DNA of 53,374 bases from Proteobacteria bacterium UBA6503 (GTDB lineage Bacteria; Pseudomonadota; Alphaproteobacteria; UBA1280; UBA6503), in assembly GCA_002436405.1 (NCBI GenBank), contig DJLZ01000004.1:1-53374 (forward strand), read 5' to 3'. The notes under the pieces are model-generated. The model searched no databases. It was not told the DNA's origin and worked only from the letters and a program-made list of their open reading frames with translations. Both the position numbers and the translations under genes were made by a program. How positions within the stretch are numbered: position 1 is the stretch's first letter; every line of letters begins with the position of its first letter. Positions 25,013 to 33,173 of this stretch are shown in pieces.

Positions 25013-25234
25013 CTAGGATTGGTAAGCTTTGGGTTTGTGATGATACCACATCGCGTACATTTCGTACCAGAAGTAGATGTTGTTATCCGTGCCGAGACCG
25101 CAAATTCTGCGACCATCTTGAGTGATGGCTTTGATGTCCACGTTCTCAGGTTTTACACGAATCCCGGTTTCATTGAGAGCGTCTTGGCGAGACGATGAAG
25201 ATCGTCCGCCACCTGCCAATGCTGGTGAAGCCAT
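25013..25234 (-). CDS. possible small protein (73 aa)
   Basis: 73 aa from the ATG at 25234 (another ATG lies six codons upstream at 25252). The ending is protein-like, rich in aromatic residues (GLGTDNNIYFWYEMYAMWYHHK), with a KAITQDGRRICGLG core. No clear ribosome binding site and no known family. Codon choice is acceptable but length makes it uncertain. Confidence 0.4.
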   Translation of the reverse strand: MASPALAGGGRSSSSRQDALNETGIRVKPENVDIKAITQDGRRICGLGTDNNIYFWYEMYAMWYHHKPKAYQS

Positions 25235-25460
25235 AGTACTATTGCGCCGCATCCGTTGCCGGTGCGGTTCCCTAAAAAGAAAAAGTGGAAAGAGTCAGCG
25301 CTGACAGGAGGCATAAGCCTCGCCAGTAAAAAGACTAGAAGATGGCGCTGATGTCTAAGGTGTGGTGATCAAATAATACACTTACAACCCCCACCATGTC
25401 AGTTTTTTTTAGCTTCCATTTCGCTCGCCGCGCGGCGCTAGTGGTGGCATTTTCGGGGGT

Positions 25461-25490
25461 GTCAGGCGTTGCCTAGGAATTTCGCCTGAC
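25461..25490. other. oriT: candidate origin of transfer (oriT) inverted repeat
   Basis: Perfect 8-bp inverted repeat GTCAGGCG (25461-25468) / CGCCTGAC (25483-25490) in the 600-base non-coding, T/G-rich stretch just upstream of the MobC-like and relaxase genes. MOBP-type relaxases usually nick next to such a repeat close to mobC. The nick site itself is not determined. The rest of 25235-25840 holds no gene I can support. Confidence 0.5.
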
Positions 25491-25840
25491 GGTGTTGTGG
25501 CGCTCTGTTGGGTGCTGGCGCTTGTTGTTCGTTGTTGTCCCTTGCTGTTTTTGTGTGCGTAATATAGAGCGTCGTTGCGGCTTATAGCGTTGTCGTTTCT
25601 GTTATTTTCCATACAGCAGGGAGGTGCATTGCAGCTCACGCTGACGGCAAGATGTATTTTCGCATACGAAAACCCTTTGCCTCTGATGGGCGCGGGTTTT
25701 CTGGCGAAAAGGCTCTTATGGCATTCGACCATCCCCCTAACGTTCTGGGGGAGGTCTCAAGCCGAGCTCATCATCTTGCGCTTGCAGCGGGCTTGAAGGG
25801 TTGCCCAGGCACCTTGTGAAACGGCATTGGAGGTAGCCCC

Positions 25841-26359
25841 ATGGCGCGACCAAGAAAGGCTCCAGAAGACCAGCGCACCCGCGTGCTCAGCGTGCGGCTG
25901 ACGGCCGATGAATATGCTCGCGTCGAGGCTATGGCGCGCGATGCTGGAATGCTTGCTGGACCCTATGCCCGCACCACCATTCTGGACAAGCGGCCGCGCT
26001 CCAAACCCGTGACCAATCTGGTGTTCGAAAAGCTCCTCTACGAGCTGACATCCATCGCCACGAACTTCCGCCAGCTTCACGATGCAACCGGTGAAGAACG
26101 TTTCCTAAAAATGGCGCGCTACGTTGGCGGTCACATGGTGGAAAGGCTGCTTGGTCGAAACGACCTCATCAGCCTCATCGAGGAACAACTTGAACCGCTC
26201 AACGGTGCTGGTCATGCCATCAATGGGCTTGCCCGCCGCGCCAACTCAGGTGCTGACCTTGACCCCGAAGATCGCAAGTGGGCCATGCAAGGTTTGAAGC
26301 TGGCGCTCGCACCGTTGGAAGAAGCGCTGGGCGAAGGCGGTCAAGAGACTGGCGGGTAG
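25841..26359 (+). CDS. MobC-like relaxosome accessory protein
   Basis: 172 aa. The N-terminal RTRVLSVRLTADEYARVEAMARDAG is a ribbon-helix-helix DNA-binding segment of plasmid mobilization proteins. The rest is helical and basic. Such proteins bind oriT and help the relaxase open the strands. It ends 8 bases before the relaxase start, the standard mobC-relaxase order. GGAGG lies before the ATG. Confidence 0.8.
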   Translation: MARPRKAPEDQRTRVLSVRLTADEYARVEAMARDAGMLAGPYARTTILDKRPRSKPVTNLVFEKLLYELTSIATNFRQLHDATGEERFLKMARYVGGHMVERLLGRNDLISLIEEQLEPLNGAGHAINGLARRANSGADLDPEDRKWAMQGLKLALAPLEEALGEGGQETGG

Positions 26360-26367
26360 GGGCAAGG

Positions 26368-28068
26368 ATGCGGTTCAAGATTCCATCCAAGCAGCCTGCT
26401 GCCTTTAAATCATCGGCGCTCTATCTGGCGGGCCGTACAAACGGGCTCTCCACCGATCGCGTGGCATGGATGGAAGCCCGAAACCTTGAGACGACCGACC
26501 CCTTGGCCGCTGCCGCCATCATGGAAGCGACCGCCGCGCAAAACCTTCGCTGCAAGAAGCCTGTCTATCATTTCGTCCTGTCCTTCGATCCGAAGGATGC
26601 GCGACGGGACAAGCTACCGCCAGAAGTGCTGCGTGAGATTGCGGGCGAGGCCATCGAGCGCATGGGGCTGACCGAGCATCAGATGCTTGTCTATGCCCAC
26701 AAGGACACCAAGCATCCCCACATGCACTTCCTGATAAACAGGGTGCATCCCACCACCGGCAAAGCTTTCGACCGTCACAATGATGGGCGCAGGCTGACGG
26801 AGCTTTGCAGAGAAATTGCCCGAGAGCGTGAGCTCAACATCCCGCGCGACAAGGAACGCATTCGCGAGCTGGAGAAGGTGGACGACTTCGATTTGGTCGA
26901 AAGCCTCGATGCGCCAACCGAGGGCGAATACTGGCAGGCCAAACGCGAAGAAAGAGAACCTCAGATTGCCATGGGCAAGGATGAGGTCAAAGCCCTGCGC
27001 GAAAAGGTGCAGGGCCACTTCTACAATGCAAAGGACTGGCATGACCTTACCGCACGGCTGGGAGCGCAGGGCGTCTTCCTGCAACGCAAAGGTCAGGGGC
27101 TTGTGCTCGCCAAGGGTGAGCGCTTCGCCAAGCTCTCGCAGATGGGCAAGGGTGTTAGGCTGACTGAACTAGAAGATCGCTTCGGTGAGCGGTTCGACGT
27201 GTTCATGGCCGAGCGCATGAAAGACCTCGCACGGGATGACGCGCCGGAGGCGCAGATCCCAGGCTACGAGAACATGACGCCTGCCGAACAGCGCCGTGCT
27301 AAGAAACTTCGCGAAGCCCAGCTTGCCGTTGAGCGCAAGAATGCAGACGCCGTGCTGGAGGTCGATGCCGCCGACTTAGACTATAACTACTGGAAAGGGG
27401 TCGAGGCGGTCTACCGGGCTGGTGAGCGTCGCATCTCGCGGCTGGAGCGTGATCGCGGTTGGCTGAAGAAGACGTTGCCGAACTACGAAGCCCGCGAAAA
27501 GGCTTCAGAGGCTCAATTCAACCAGTCCTTGTTCGACATCTTCCGCAACCCGGAAAAGGCAGCGGAACGCTGGTTGAAGCTGGAACAGACTTTTGGGGTC
27601 GCCGACGCCGAGCGCATGGTGAAGAAAAACGCCAACTTGCTTGGTCGGATGAACGGGGCACGATATCTAGGGGCAGACACCGAGGCGCGAGGGAATGCGA
27701 AGCGTGCCTTCCGAAAGCTTCATCTGAAACGCCGTCGCTGGCGGGAGCAGCAACTCAAACTTGGGCATCATCGCGACCGTATCGAGGCCAACCGCCGTGC
27801 TTTACGGATTGCGCTGAATGACTTCGCCATGCTGCGATTGCGCGCCGATGTGCCGTTTGAATTGCGGGAAATCATGAAGGAGAAGGCGATGCGCCGCGCC
27901 AAGGCACTGACCCGCGCGACTGACAAAGCCATCCTTGCCAGCAACCTTGCTGAAGATCGCAAGATGGAATTGCTCCGCGCCCGTCGCACCTACATGGAGC
28001 GAAAGCGGGAACGCGAGCGCGATCGGGACTACAATCGCACCCAGGGGCTCGACTATCTGGACCGATGA
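26368..28068 (+). CDS. relaxase, VirD2/MOBP type
   Basis: 566 aa. The N-terminal relaxase domain has Y19 near the start (candidate nicking tyrosine; SSALYLAGR) and the metal-binding motif HKDTKHPHMHF (111-121, H-x-D-x-x-H-x-H-x-H-F). The C-terminal two thirds is long, charged and helical, rich in E, R and K, likely coiled coil. It cleaves one strand at oriT and pilots it to the recipient. The start at 26368 follows GGCAAGG and directly follows mobC; a longer upstream frame overlaps mobC by 82 bases and lacks homology. Confidence 0.9.
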   Translation: MRFKIPSKQPAAFKSSALYLAGRTNGLSTDRVAWMEARNLETTDPLAAAAIMEATAAQNLRCKKPVYHFVLSFDPKDARRDKLPPEVLREIAGEAIERMGLTEHQMLVYAHKDTKHPHMHFLINRVHPTTGKAFDRHNDGRRLTELCREIARERELNIPRDKERIRELEKVDDFDLVESLDAPTEGEYWQAKREEREPQIAMGKDEVKALREKVQGHFYNAKDWHDLTARLGAQGVFLQRKGQGLVLAKGERFAKLSQMGKGVRLTELEDRFGERFDVFMAERMKDLARDDAPEAQIPGYENMTPAEQRRAKKLREAQLAVERKNADAVLEVDAADLDYNYWKGVEAVYRAGERRISRLERDRGWLKKTLPNYEAREKASEAQFNQSLFDIFRNPEKAAERWLKLEQTFGVADAERMVKKNANLLGRMNGARYLGADTEARGNAKRAFRKLHLKRRRWREQQLKLGHHRDRIEANRRALRIALNDFAMLRLRADVPFELREIMKEKAMRRAKALTRATDKAILASNLAEDRKMELLRARRTYMERKRERERDRDYNRTQGLDYLDR

Positions 28069-28102
28069 GGCCGCTAGCGGCCTGCGGCAACTCACGGGCA
28101 GT

Positions 28103-28380
28103 TCAAGACTGCGCGGCGCGCTTTTTCAGGCGATGCTCCCACCAGTCGAAATAGCGGATTTTGCGGGCTCGAAAGGCTGGGAGGCCTTGAACGAACACCA
28201 GTTGATCCTTGGCTTTCATCGTCAGAATCTCGCCAGTCGTCATCAGCTGGCGTGCACCTTCGAAAGCACCTGAATGGAAAGAGCCGGCCACCAGATTGAA
28301 CGGTAGGGACGAGCTTTGCCCCTCCGAGTGCATCCGAACCGTTGCTGTCCCCAACATGTCCGACAGCAGCTTGGCGGCTG
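28103..28380 (-). pseudogene. C-terminal remnant of a second TraG/VirD4 coupling protein
   Basis: Only the last 90 or so codons remain. They read SAAKLLSDMLGTATV, then SSLPFNLVAGS, GARQLMTTGEIL, QLVFVQGLPAFRARKIRYF and a basic end, matching the tail of TraG-type coupling proteins of a subgroup unlike the copy at 14071. Homology stops at about 28360-28395, where the opposite strand begins to match a HAD enzyme. The promoter, membrane segments and both Walker motifs are missing. Confidence 0.75.
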
Positions 28381-28937
28381 AAAAGCTGAACATCAGTCTG
28401 GAAGCGGCCGATGCCGTGCGTGAATGTTGGTACCTCAAGTACGGCAGTGCCTTTGAAGGGATTGAAAAATTCCTGGGCATTTCGCCGCACCTGATCTCGG
28501 ACTTTGTGTACGAACGAGGCATTGACCTTTCGGTCATCCCGCCGAACCCGGCGCTGAAACGCGAGCTTGAGCGACTGGTTGCAGCAGGGCATTGCCTTGC
28601 GGTGTTGAGCAATGGCTCGTGCCGCCATGCCGAGCGCGTGCTTGAGCATCTGGGTATTAGCCACCTGTTTGAGCGGGTGTGGGGCTTTGATAGCTTCGCT
28701 CATGGTATCTGCAAGCCGAACCACAATGCCTTTCGCCATGTAATGGCGGAGTGGCAGGTGAAGCCTGAAGAAATGACCTTGGTTGAAGACTCAACCTCAA
28801 ACCTGCGAACGGCTGAAAAGCTGGGCATTGCAGGGCGGGTGTTGATTCGGCCTAACCAGCCTGAGGCTGGAACGCTGACTGGCATTTATACCGCTTGGGC
28901 AGCCGACATCAACGGTTGGTTGACTCAACTGGCATAA
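28356..28937 (+). pseudogene. HAD hydrolase (pyrimidine 5'-nucleotidase-like), 5' end lost
   Basis: The reading from the first ATG gives 193 aa with motif II VLSNGS near residue 86 (RHAERVLEHLGI follows), the motif III lysine in CKPNHNAF, and motif IV TLVEDSTSNL, in the order of pyrimidine 5'-nucleotidases. Motif I (D-x-D-N-T-L-Y, which carries the nucleophile) and about 25 residues are absent, because the sequence before about 28380 belongs to traG. It is therefore almost certainly inactive. Its base composition matches the chromosome, so it marks the first host DNA after element 2. Confidence 0.8.
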
Positions 28938-28975
28938 CAGCTAGATAACAACTGGCATAATTGAATAACGACTTT

Positions 28976-29010
28976 GGACCGCTCCCTTTATGGGGGCGGT
29001 CTTTTTTTGT
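28976..29010 (+). terminator. terminator after the HAD remnant
   Basis: GACCGCTCCC, loop TTTAT, GGGGGCGGTC with one wobble, then CTTTTTTT. Confidence 0.8.
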
Positions 29011-29024
29011 GCTATGATAATGGG

Positions 29025-29204
29025 ATGACGCACAAGAAACAAAACCTCCCAACAAAGGTATGCCCCGTATGCGGGCGGCCTTTTACGTGGCGCAAAAAAT
29101 GGGCTGATGTATGGGATGAGGTGAAGTATTGCTCAGAGCGTTGCCGCCGCCGTAAAGACCAAGCCTCAGACCAATCATCAGAAGCTCAACCAAAAGACCA
29201 ATAA
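29025..29204 (+). CDS. DUF2256 zinc-ribbon protein
   Basis: 59 aa. CPVCGRPFTWRKKWADVWDEV and YCSERCRRR give the two Cys pairs of this small zinc-binding family, fully matching its signature. The start at 29025 is preferred because the terminator ending at 29010 excludes the longer in-frame reading. Role unknown; the family is often near DNA photolyase or oxidative stress genes. It is convergent with the methyltransferase gene, one base apart. Confidence 0.85.
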   Translation: MTHKKQNLPTKVCPVCGRPFTWRKKWADVWDEVKYCSERCRRRKDQASDQSSEAQPKDQ

Positions 29205-29891
29205 CTAAAGCTTCACACCTGCGATTAACATCAGCAGTGGTGTGTTTTCTTTGCGGTTGTCGGTATCGGTAGCCGGGCGAAACATATCCGCGCCGTACAT
29301 ATGCAGGCCATTCGCTTTCAAGGCGCTTTGATGGTCTTCAATGGTATGGAAGTATAAAACATCTTCTGATGGCTTACCGTCTAAATCCATCGTGCCTGAA
29401 AGGCGCTTCCCATCGATATTACAGTTCTCATAAAAGGCGGCCCATTGCTCCATAGCTTCAGGGTTGGTGGTAATGAGGCAAAAGCTACCGCCTTTTTGTA
29501 AAACGCGGCCTAGTTCTGCTGCGGCTTTTGCTAAGTCTTCAAGCAAATGAAAAACCAGAACTGAAAAGACGCCGTCAAAGGCACCGTCTTCCAGAGGCAG
29601 CTGGTAAGCATTGCCTTCAGTAAAGGTGATGTTGTCGCCTGTGTAGCGTTCATTTGCACGGGCAATAAGGTAAGGTGAGGGGTCAACACCCTCGTACGTT
29701 TTATAGCCCAATAGCTTTTGGCTACAGATGCCTTGGCCGCAGCCAAGGTCAAGCACGTGCTTTGCGCCATAAACGTTAAGCCATGTGTTTAGGCGTGGGT
29801 AGATGTCTTTATCACGCTGGGTTTGCCCCGGCTTTTCAATGGCATCAATCCACGTTTGGGCTGTGGTTTGGTCAAAGGTTTTATCGTCCAT
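29205..29891 (-). CDS. class I SAM-dependent methyltransferase
   Basis: 228 aa. Motif I VLDLGCGQG with the following acidic residue in YEGVDPSPYLI, motif post-I around GNAYQLPLEDGAFDGV (Methyltransf_11 type). The substrate is not evident; the family acts on small molecules or lipids. The start overlaps the stop of the amidohydrolase gene by one base, so both are co-transcribed. Confidence 0.85.
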   Translation of the reverse strand: MDDKTFDQTTAQTWIDAIEKPGQTQRDKDIYPRLNTWLNVYGAKHVLDLGCGQGICSQKLLGYKTYEGVDPSPYLIARANERYTGDNITFTEGNAYQLPLEDGAFDGVFSVLVFHLLEDLAKAAAELGRVLQKGGSFCLITTNPEAMEQWAAFYENCNIDGKRLSGTMDLDGKPSEDVLYFHTIEDHQSALKANGLHMYGADMFRPATDTDNRKENTPLLMLIAGVKL

Positions 29892-31123
29892 TATTTAGTC
29901 CCTAGTTTAATAAGGGCATCAAGCAGGACGTTTGAGCCTTTTTCAATATCATCCCAACGGCTCCACTCTTCAGGTGAGTGGCTTACGCCATTCACACTTG
30001 GCACAAACAGCATGCCCGTAGGGGTGATTTGCGTAAAGAACTGTGCGTCATGCCCTGCGCCTGATGGCATGGTAAGGCGCTTATAGCCACGTTTATCAGT
30101 AAGGTCTTCTAGCATTTTAATCATGCTGTCATCGCACAGTTGTGGGTCAAGCCAGCTGAGTTCTTCGTATTCAAACATCAGGTCATGGCGGCGGGCAATG
30201 GCCGAAAGTGCCTTACGGCATGAGGTTGCAATGTTTTGCATGACGTCTGCGTCCATATCGCGCCCAACGATTGTAAACTCAGCCTCACCGGGGACGGTGT
30301 GGGGGAATCCTGGCTTAAGCTCAACCCGGCCGATGGTAATACGGGTAAGGTCGGTGCCGTCTTCGTCAATAATACGGGGGATTTGGTGGGCAAAGTCAGC
30401 TAGCCCTACAAAGGCATCTTTACGCAAGTGCATAGGCGCCGTGCCTGAATGATCCGCACGGCCTTTGAGGCGTACTGACCAGTTGAAAACACCTGCAATA
30501 CCCGTTACAACGCCAACTTCTTTACGTTCAGCCTCAAGCACGGGGCCTTGCTCAATATGAATTTCAAGGAACGCCTTAAGTTTTGCAGGGTCAAGGCGGG
30601 CATGAAGCGCTTGCATCGGGTCAAGGCCAGCCTCATGCATGGCTTCGGTAAGTTTTTCACCTTCGGCTGAGCGGGCTTGCTGAATCCAATCAAGAGTAAT
30701 TTCACCCGACAGTGCCTGTGCACCGAACATACCGCCAAAGCGGCCTTCTTCATCTTGAGTGCCAATCACTTCAATGGCGCAGTTGAGCTTGGTGTTATTT
30801 TCTTTAAGGGTACGCATGCACTCAAGGCCAACCATAACGCCGAGCGTGCCATCAAAAATGCCGCCCTCAGGCACAGAATCAAGGTGTGAGCCCATCACAA
30901 TAGTCGGTAGGTCTTTGGCACCGTAGCGGCCAATAACGTTGCCTGCACCGTCCATACGCGCAGTAAAACCTTCTGCTTCTAGCTTTTCCATAAACCATTT
31001 ACGTGAGGCCATATCGTCAGGGGTAAAGGCTTGGCGTGTTACGCCACTGCCGCCTTTAACAGCGCCAAACTTTGCAAGCTCTAGCAGGTCATGTTCAATA
31101 CGTTTAATGTTGATGTTTAGCAT
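29891..31123 (-). CDS. M20-family amidohydrolase (N-carbamoyl-L-amino acid hydrolase / allantoate amidohydrolase type)
   Basis: 410 aa. Metal ligands and active site are in family order: H80 (MGSHLDS), D91 (FDGTLG), E125-E126 (TQDEEG), H189 (LEIHIEQGP). The dimerisation domain lies between about 210 and 330 (LKGRADHSGTAPM). It hydrolyses an N-carbamoyl or ureido compound, releasing ammonia and CO2. Allantoate and N-carbamoyl amino acids cannot be told apart by eye. It heads an operon with the methyltransferase gene. Confidence 0.88.
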   Translation of the reverse strand: MLNINIKRIEHDLLELAKFGAVKGGSGVTRQAFTPDDMASRKWFMEKLEAEGFTARMDGAGNVIGRYGAKDLPTIVMGSHLDSVPEGGIFDGTLGVMVGLECMRTLKENNTKLNCAIEVIGTQDEEGRFGGMFGAQALSGEITLDWIQQARSAEGEKLTEAMHEAGLDPMQALHARLDPAKLKAFLEIHIEQGPVLEAERKEVGVVTGIAGVFNWSVRLKGRADHSGTAPMHLRKDAFVGLADFAHQIPRIIDEDGTDLTRITIGRVELKPGFPHTVPGEAEFTIVGRDMDADVMQNIATSCRKALSAIARRHDLMFEYEELSWLDPQLCDDSMIKMLEDLTDKRGYKRLTMPSGAGHDAQFFTQITPTGMLFVPSVNGVSHSPEEWSRWDDIEKGSNVLLDALIKLGTK

Positions 31124-31139
31124 GGGTTAACCTCTGTTT

Positions 31140-31170
31140 ATAAAAAAGCCCCCATGGCAGAGGGTTTTAT
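31140..31170 (-). terminator. terminator of the PhnA-like gene
   Basis: On the minus strand CCCTC-TGCCAT-GGGGG followed by CTTTTTT. Short stem with one wobble. Confidence 0.55.
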
Positions 31171-31185
31171 TGAAAGTGGGTTGAA

Positions 31186-31488
31186 TTAGCGTTTTTGCAC
31201 AAATTCGGTACGCAGTACTAGGCCTTTAATGCCTTCGTATTTGCAGTCAATCTCTTCTGGGTTGTCGGTCAGGCGGATAGACTTAATCACAGTGCCGCGC
31301 TTAAGGGTTTGGCCAGCGCCTTTTACAGGTAGGTCTTTCACAAGGGCAACTTGGTCACCGTCTTGTAGCTCGTTGCCTTGGGCATCGAAGGCTTTTACGG
31401 TGTTGCGTTCGGCGTGCAGTTTATCAAACTGCGATTGTGGCATCCAATCGCCGGTTACATCATCAAATACGTATTCTTCGTTGCTCAT
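31186..31488 (-). CDS. PhnA-domain protein
   Basis: 100 aa. The C-terminal half reads NELQDGDQVALVKDLPVKGAGQTLKRGTVIK and ends IDCKYEGIKGLVLRTEFVQKR, the PhnA/YjdM fold (KOW-like SH3 barrel). The usual N-terminal zinc ribbon of PhnA is replaced by a short EYVFDDVTGDW segment. Despite the name the family is not a phosphonate hydrolase by default. The start is set by AGGAG 9 bases upstream; a longer frame runs into the neighbouring gene. Confidence 0.85.
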   Translation of the reverse strand: MSNEEYVFDDVTGDWMPQSQFDKLHAERNTVKAFDAQGNELQDGDQVALVKDLPVKGAGQTLKRGTVIKSIRLTDNPEEIDCKYEGIKGLVLRTEFVQKR

Positions 31489-31544
31489 GGGCTTACTCCT
31501 TATGTTATGAGCGAAGCTTAGCAAGTTTAAGCTGGAGTGGGTAT

Positions 31545-31578
31545 AAAAAAAGCCCCCACCATAAAGGAGGGGGCTTTT
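31545..31578 (-). terminator. terminator of the 85-aa gene
   Basis: On the minus strand AAAAGCCCCC, an 11-base loop, GGGGGCTTTTTTT: a 10-bp perfect stem with T run. Confidence 0.85.
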
Positions 31579-31588
31579 CATTTCGTGA

Positions 31589-31846
31589 TTAGTCGAGCAA
31601 ACCTTGAAGGTCAGCGAAGACGTAAAAGTCTTCAACCCAAAGGTTGGCATCGGGGTGGCCAAGGTCGCTGGCCAAATGTGCCACAATGGCAAACTTGTAG
31701 GCGTATTCATCCACGTACTCTGCAACGCAGCGGCCACCAGTGTGGCTGTGCAGATGCTGCTGACTTTCGCGGGTTTGGTTGGCCCATTCTTCAAGTTCTT
31801 TAACCAGCCGTGCTTCAAGCGCACGGTAGGCGGCAAGGTCACTCAT
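31589..31846 (-). CDS. hypothetical protein (85 aa)
   Basis: 85 aa, soluble, helical, acidic. It contains YRALEARLVKELEEWAN and YVDEYAYKFAIVAHLASDLG. No family recognised. A plausible AGGACT site lies upstream of the ATG and a good terminator follows. It is probably co-transcribed with the 56-aa gene 27 bases upstream. Confidence 0.65.
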   Translation of the reverse strand: MSDLAAYRALEARLVKELEEWANQTRESQQHLHSHTGGRCVAEYVDEYAYKFAIVAHLASDLGHPDANLWVEDFYVFADLQGLLD

Positions 31847-31873
31847 AGAGGTTAGTCCTTTTTATCGTCGCCG

Positions 31874-32044
31874 CTATCGTTGCCTTTGGGGGGCGTTGAT
31901 GGCGCGGGCAAGGCCAAGCATTTGCTCGGCTGCGGTTTCGGCATAGCCCATGCTGACATCGGTACTGATAGTCAGGCCAGGGCGCAGGAGGGGCGAACCC
32001 ACCGTAATCGTTACGGTGTTGTTCTTGGCTTTTTTGTCGGACAT
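31874..32044 (-). CDS. small hypothetical protein (56 aa)
   Basis: 56 aa starting MSDKKAKNNTVTITVGS, then LLRPGLTISTDV, and ending MLGLARAINAPQRQR. An amphipathic beta segment is followed by a helix. Codon use and position upstream of the 85-aa gene on the same strand support it. No family known to me. Confidence 0.55.
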   Translation of the reverse strand: MSDKKAKNNTVTITVGSPLLRPGLTISTDVSMGYAETAAEQMLGLARAINAPQRQR

Positions 32045-32156
32045 TGAAATGTTCTTTCAGAAGTAAGAAGAAAACAAAGAAAGAAAAATTAAAGAAGATA
32101 TATAAAGTCGTGAGGCATTAAAGCTTTTAAGGGCTGGTTTTGCAAGCTTAATTAGG

Positions 32157-33059
32157 CTACGTCCAAGGCAGTTGCTTCATGGATTCTGTCATGTGGTCTA
32201 CAAATAAGCGCACGCGGCTTGCAAGGTAGCGCTTGTGGGGGAAGATGGCATAAAGGTTGCGCGCCGGGTGGATAGTATATTCGGGTAGTAAACGCACCAA
32301 ATCACCACTGGCAAGGGCACCATGGCAGCTGAAAATTGGTAAAATAGTGATGCCAAGGCCTGCTTTAGCTGCCTCTAGCATAATATCGGCGTGGTTGGCT
32401 TTTAAGGTTTGCTTAAGTTCGACTTGCCCCGTTGTGCCATCAGGCCCTTTGTATGACCATGTGTTTTGTGCATGGTGGCGGGTATAGGCCGTTGCTGGAA
32501 GGTTAGCAAGGTCAGCTGGGGTTTGTGGCATGCCAAATTTTTCAATAAACGCAGGCGAGGCGCACACATAAATAGGGCAGGGTGCAAGCTTACGGGCAAT
32601 GAGCGATGAATCAGGCAATGCGCCAATACGGAGCACAACATCATACCCTTCTGAAAGAACATCAACGTGGCGATCATCAAAGTCAATATCAAGCACCACG
32701 TTAGGGTATTTGTTCGCAAACTCAACAAGGGGTTGCACCAAACAGTGCGAGCCAAAAGCCGTAGGCGCATTAACCTTTAAAGTCCCTGTTGGGCAGGCTT
32801 TAAGGTCGTGCAGTTCATTTTCAGCCTCTTCAAGGTCTTCAACCACTTTACTAATACGATCGGCGTAAAGGGCACCTTCTTCAGTTAGGTTTACAAGCCG
32901 TGTTGTGCGGTTAAAGAGCTTTACCGATAAACGTTCTTCAAGGGCTTGAATATGCTTACTTACTGCAGGGGCTGAGATGCCAAGCTCTTTACCTGCTTTA
33001 CTAAAGCTTTGAGTTTTAGCCACCGCTAGGAAGACCTGAAGCCTTGAGACTTGTTCCAT
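32157..33059 (-). CDS. LysR-family transcriptional regulator
   Basis: 300 aa. An N-terminal winged helix-turn-helix (SFSKAGKELGISAPAVSKHIQALEERL, residues 15-40) and LysR substrate-binding domain (about 90-295). It is divergent from the pirin gene with 114 bases between, the classic arrangement for control of the neighbouring operon. An inverted repeat TTAAC-CTTTA-GTTAA (33067-33081) in the gap is a candidate binding site. It belongs to the CrgA/DsdC-like large subgroup; its inducer is unknown. Confidence 0.92.
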   Translation of the reverse strand: MEQVSRLQVFLAVAKTQSFSKAGKELGISAPAVSKHIQALEERLSVKLFNRTTRLVNLTEEGALYADRISKVVEDLEEAENELHDLKACPTGTLKVNAPTAFGSHCLVQPLVEFANKYPNVVLDIDFDDRHVDVLSEGYDVVLRIGALPDSSLIARKLAPCPIYVCASPAFIEKFGMPQTPADLANLPATAYTRHHAQNTWSYKGPDGTTGQVELKQTLKANHADIMLEAAKAGLGITILPIFSCHGALASGDLVRLLPEYTIHPARNLYAIFPHKRYLASRVRLFVDHMTESMKQLPWT

Positions 33060-33066
33060 TTAATTA

Positions 33067-33081
33067 TTAACCTTTAGTTAA
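33067..33081. promoter_or_regulatory. candidate LysR operator
   Basis: TTAAC (33067) and GTTAA (33077), a perfect 5-bp inverted repeat with T-N11-A spacing, between the divergent LysR and pirin genes. Confidence 0.45.
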
Positions 33082-33173
33082 AATACACTTAATAAATATA
33101 GGTATTATCAATTACTAAATAATAATTATACTTTTTATATGGCCATAAGCAAGAGGCCAGTAAGGAGAAAATA

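Larger units (their letters stand above)
13580..28380. mobile_element. element 2: truncated conjugative/mobilizable element
   Basis: About 14.8 kb, visibly richer in G and C than both flanks and than element 1. It carries a relaxase, a MobC-like protein, a VirD4/TraG coupling protein, ArdC, DUF736 proteins and an RHH-IetA-IetS operon, all typical of alphaproteobacterial integrative conjugative elements or plasmids. There is no integrase, no mating-pore (trb/virB) gene and no second tRNA repeat. The right end is a junction between a truncated traG and a truncated HAD gene. It is best read as an element that lost its right part by deletion. Confidence 0.8.

Noticed and set aside
28209..28355. 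N-terminal extension of the HAD remnant
   Set aside because: These codons are the complement of the traG tail and do not contain HAD motif I.
28092..28739. 215-aa minus-strand frame over the HAD remnant
   Set aside because: Antisense of the HAD reading with no family features; only the separate frame ending at 28103 matches TraG.
31489..31842. N-terminal extension of the PhnA-like protein
   Set aside because: It is the antisense or alternative frame of the 85-aa gene and its terminator; a good AGGAG lies before the internal ATG.
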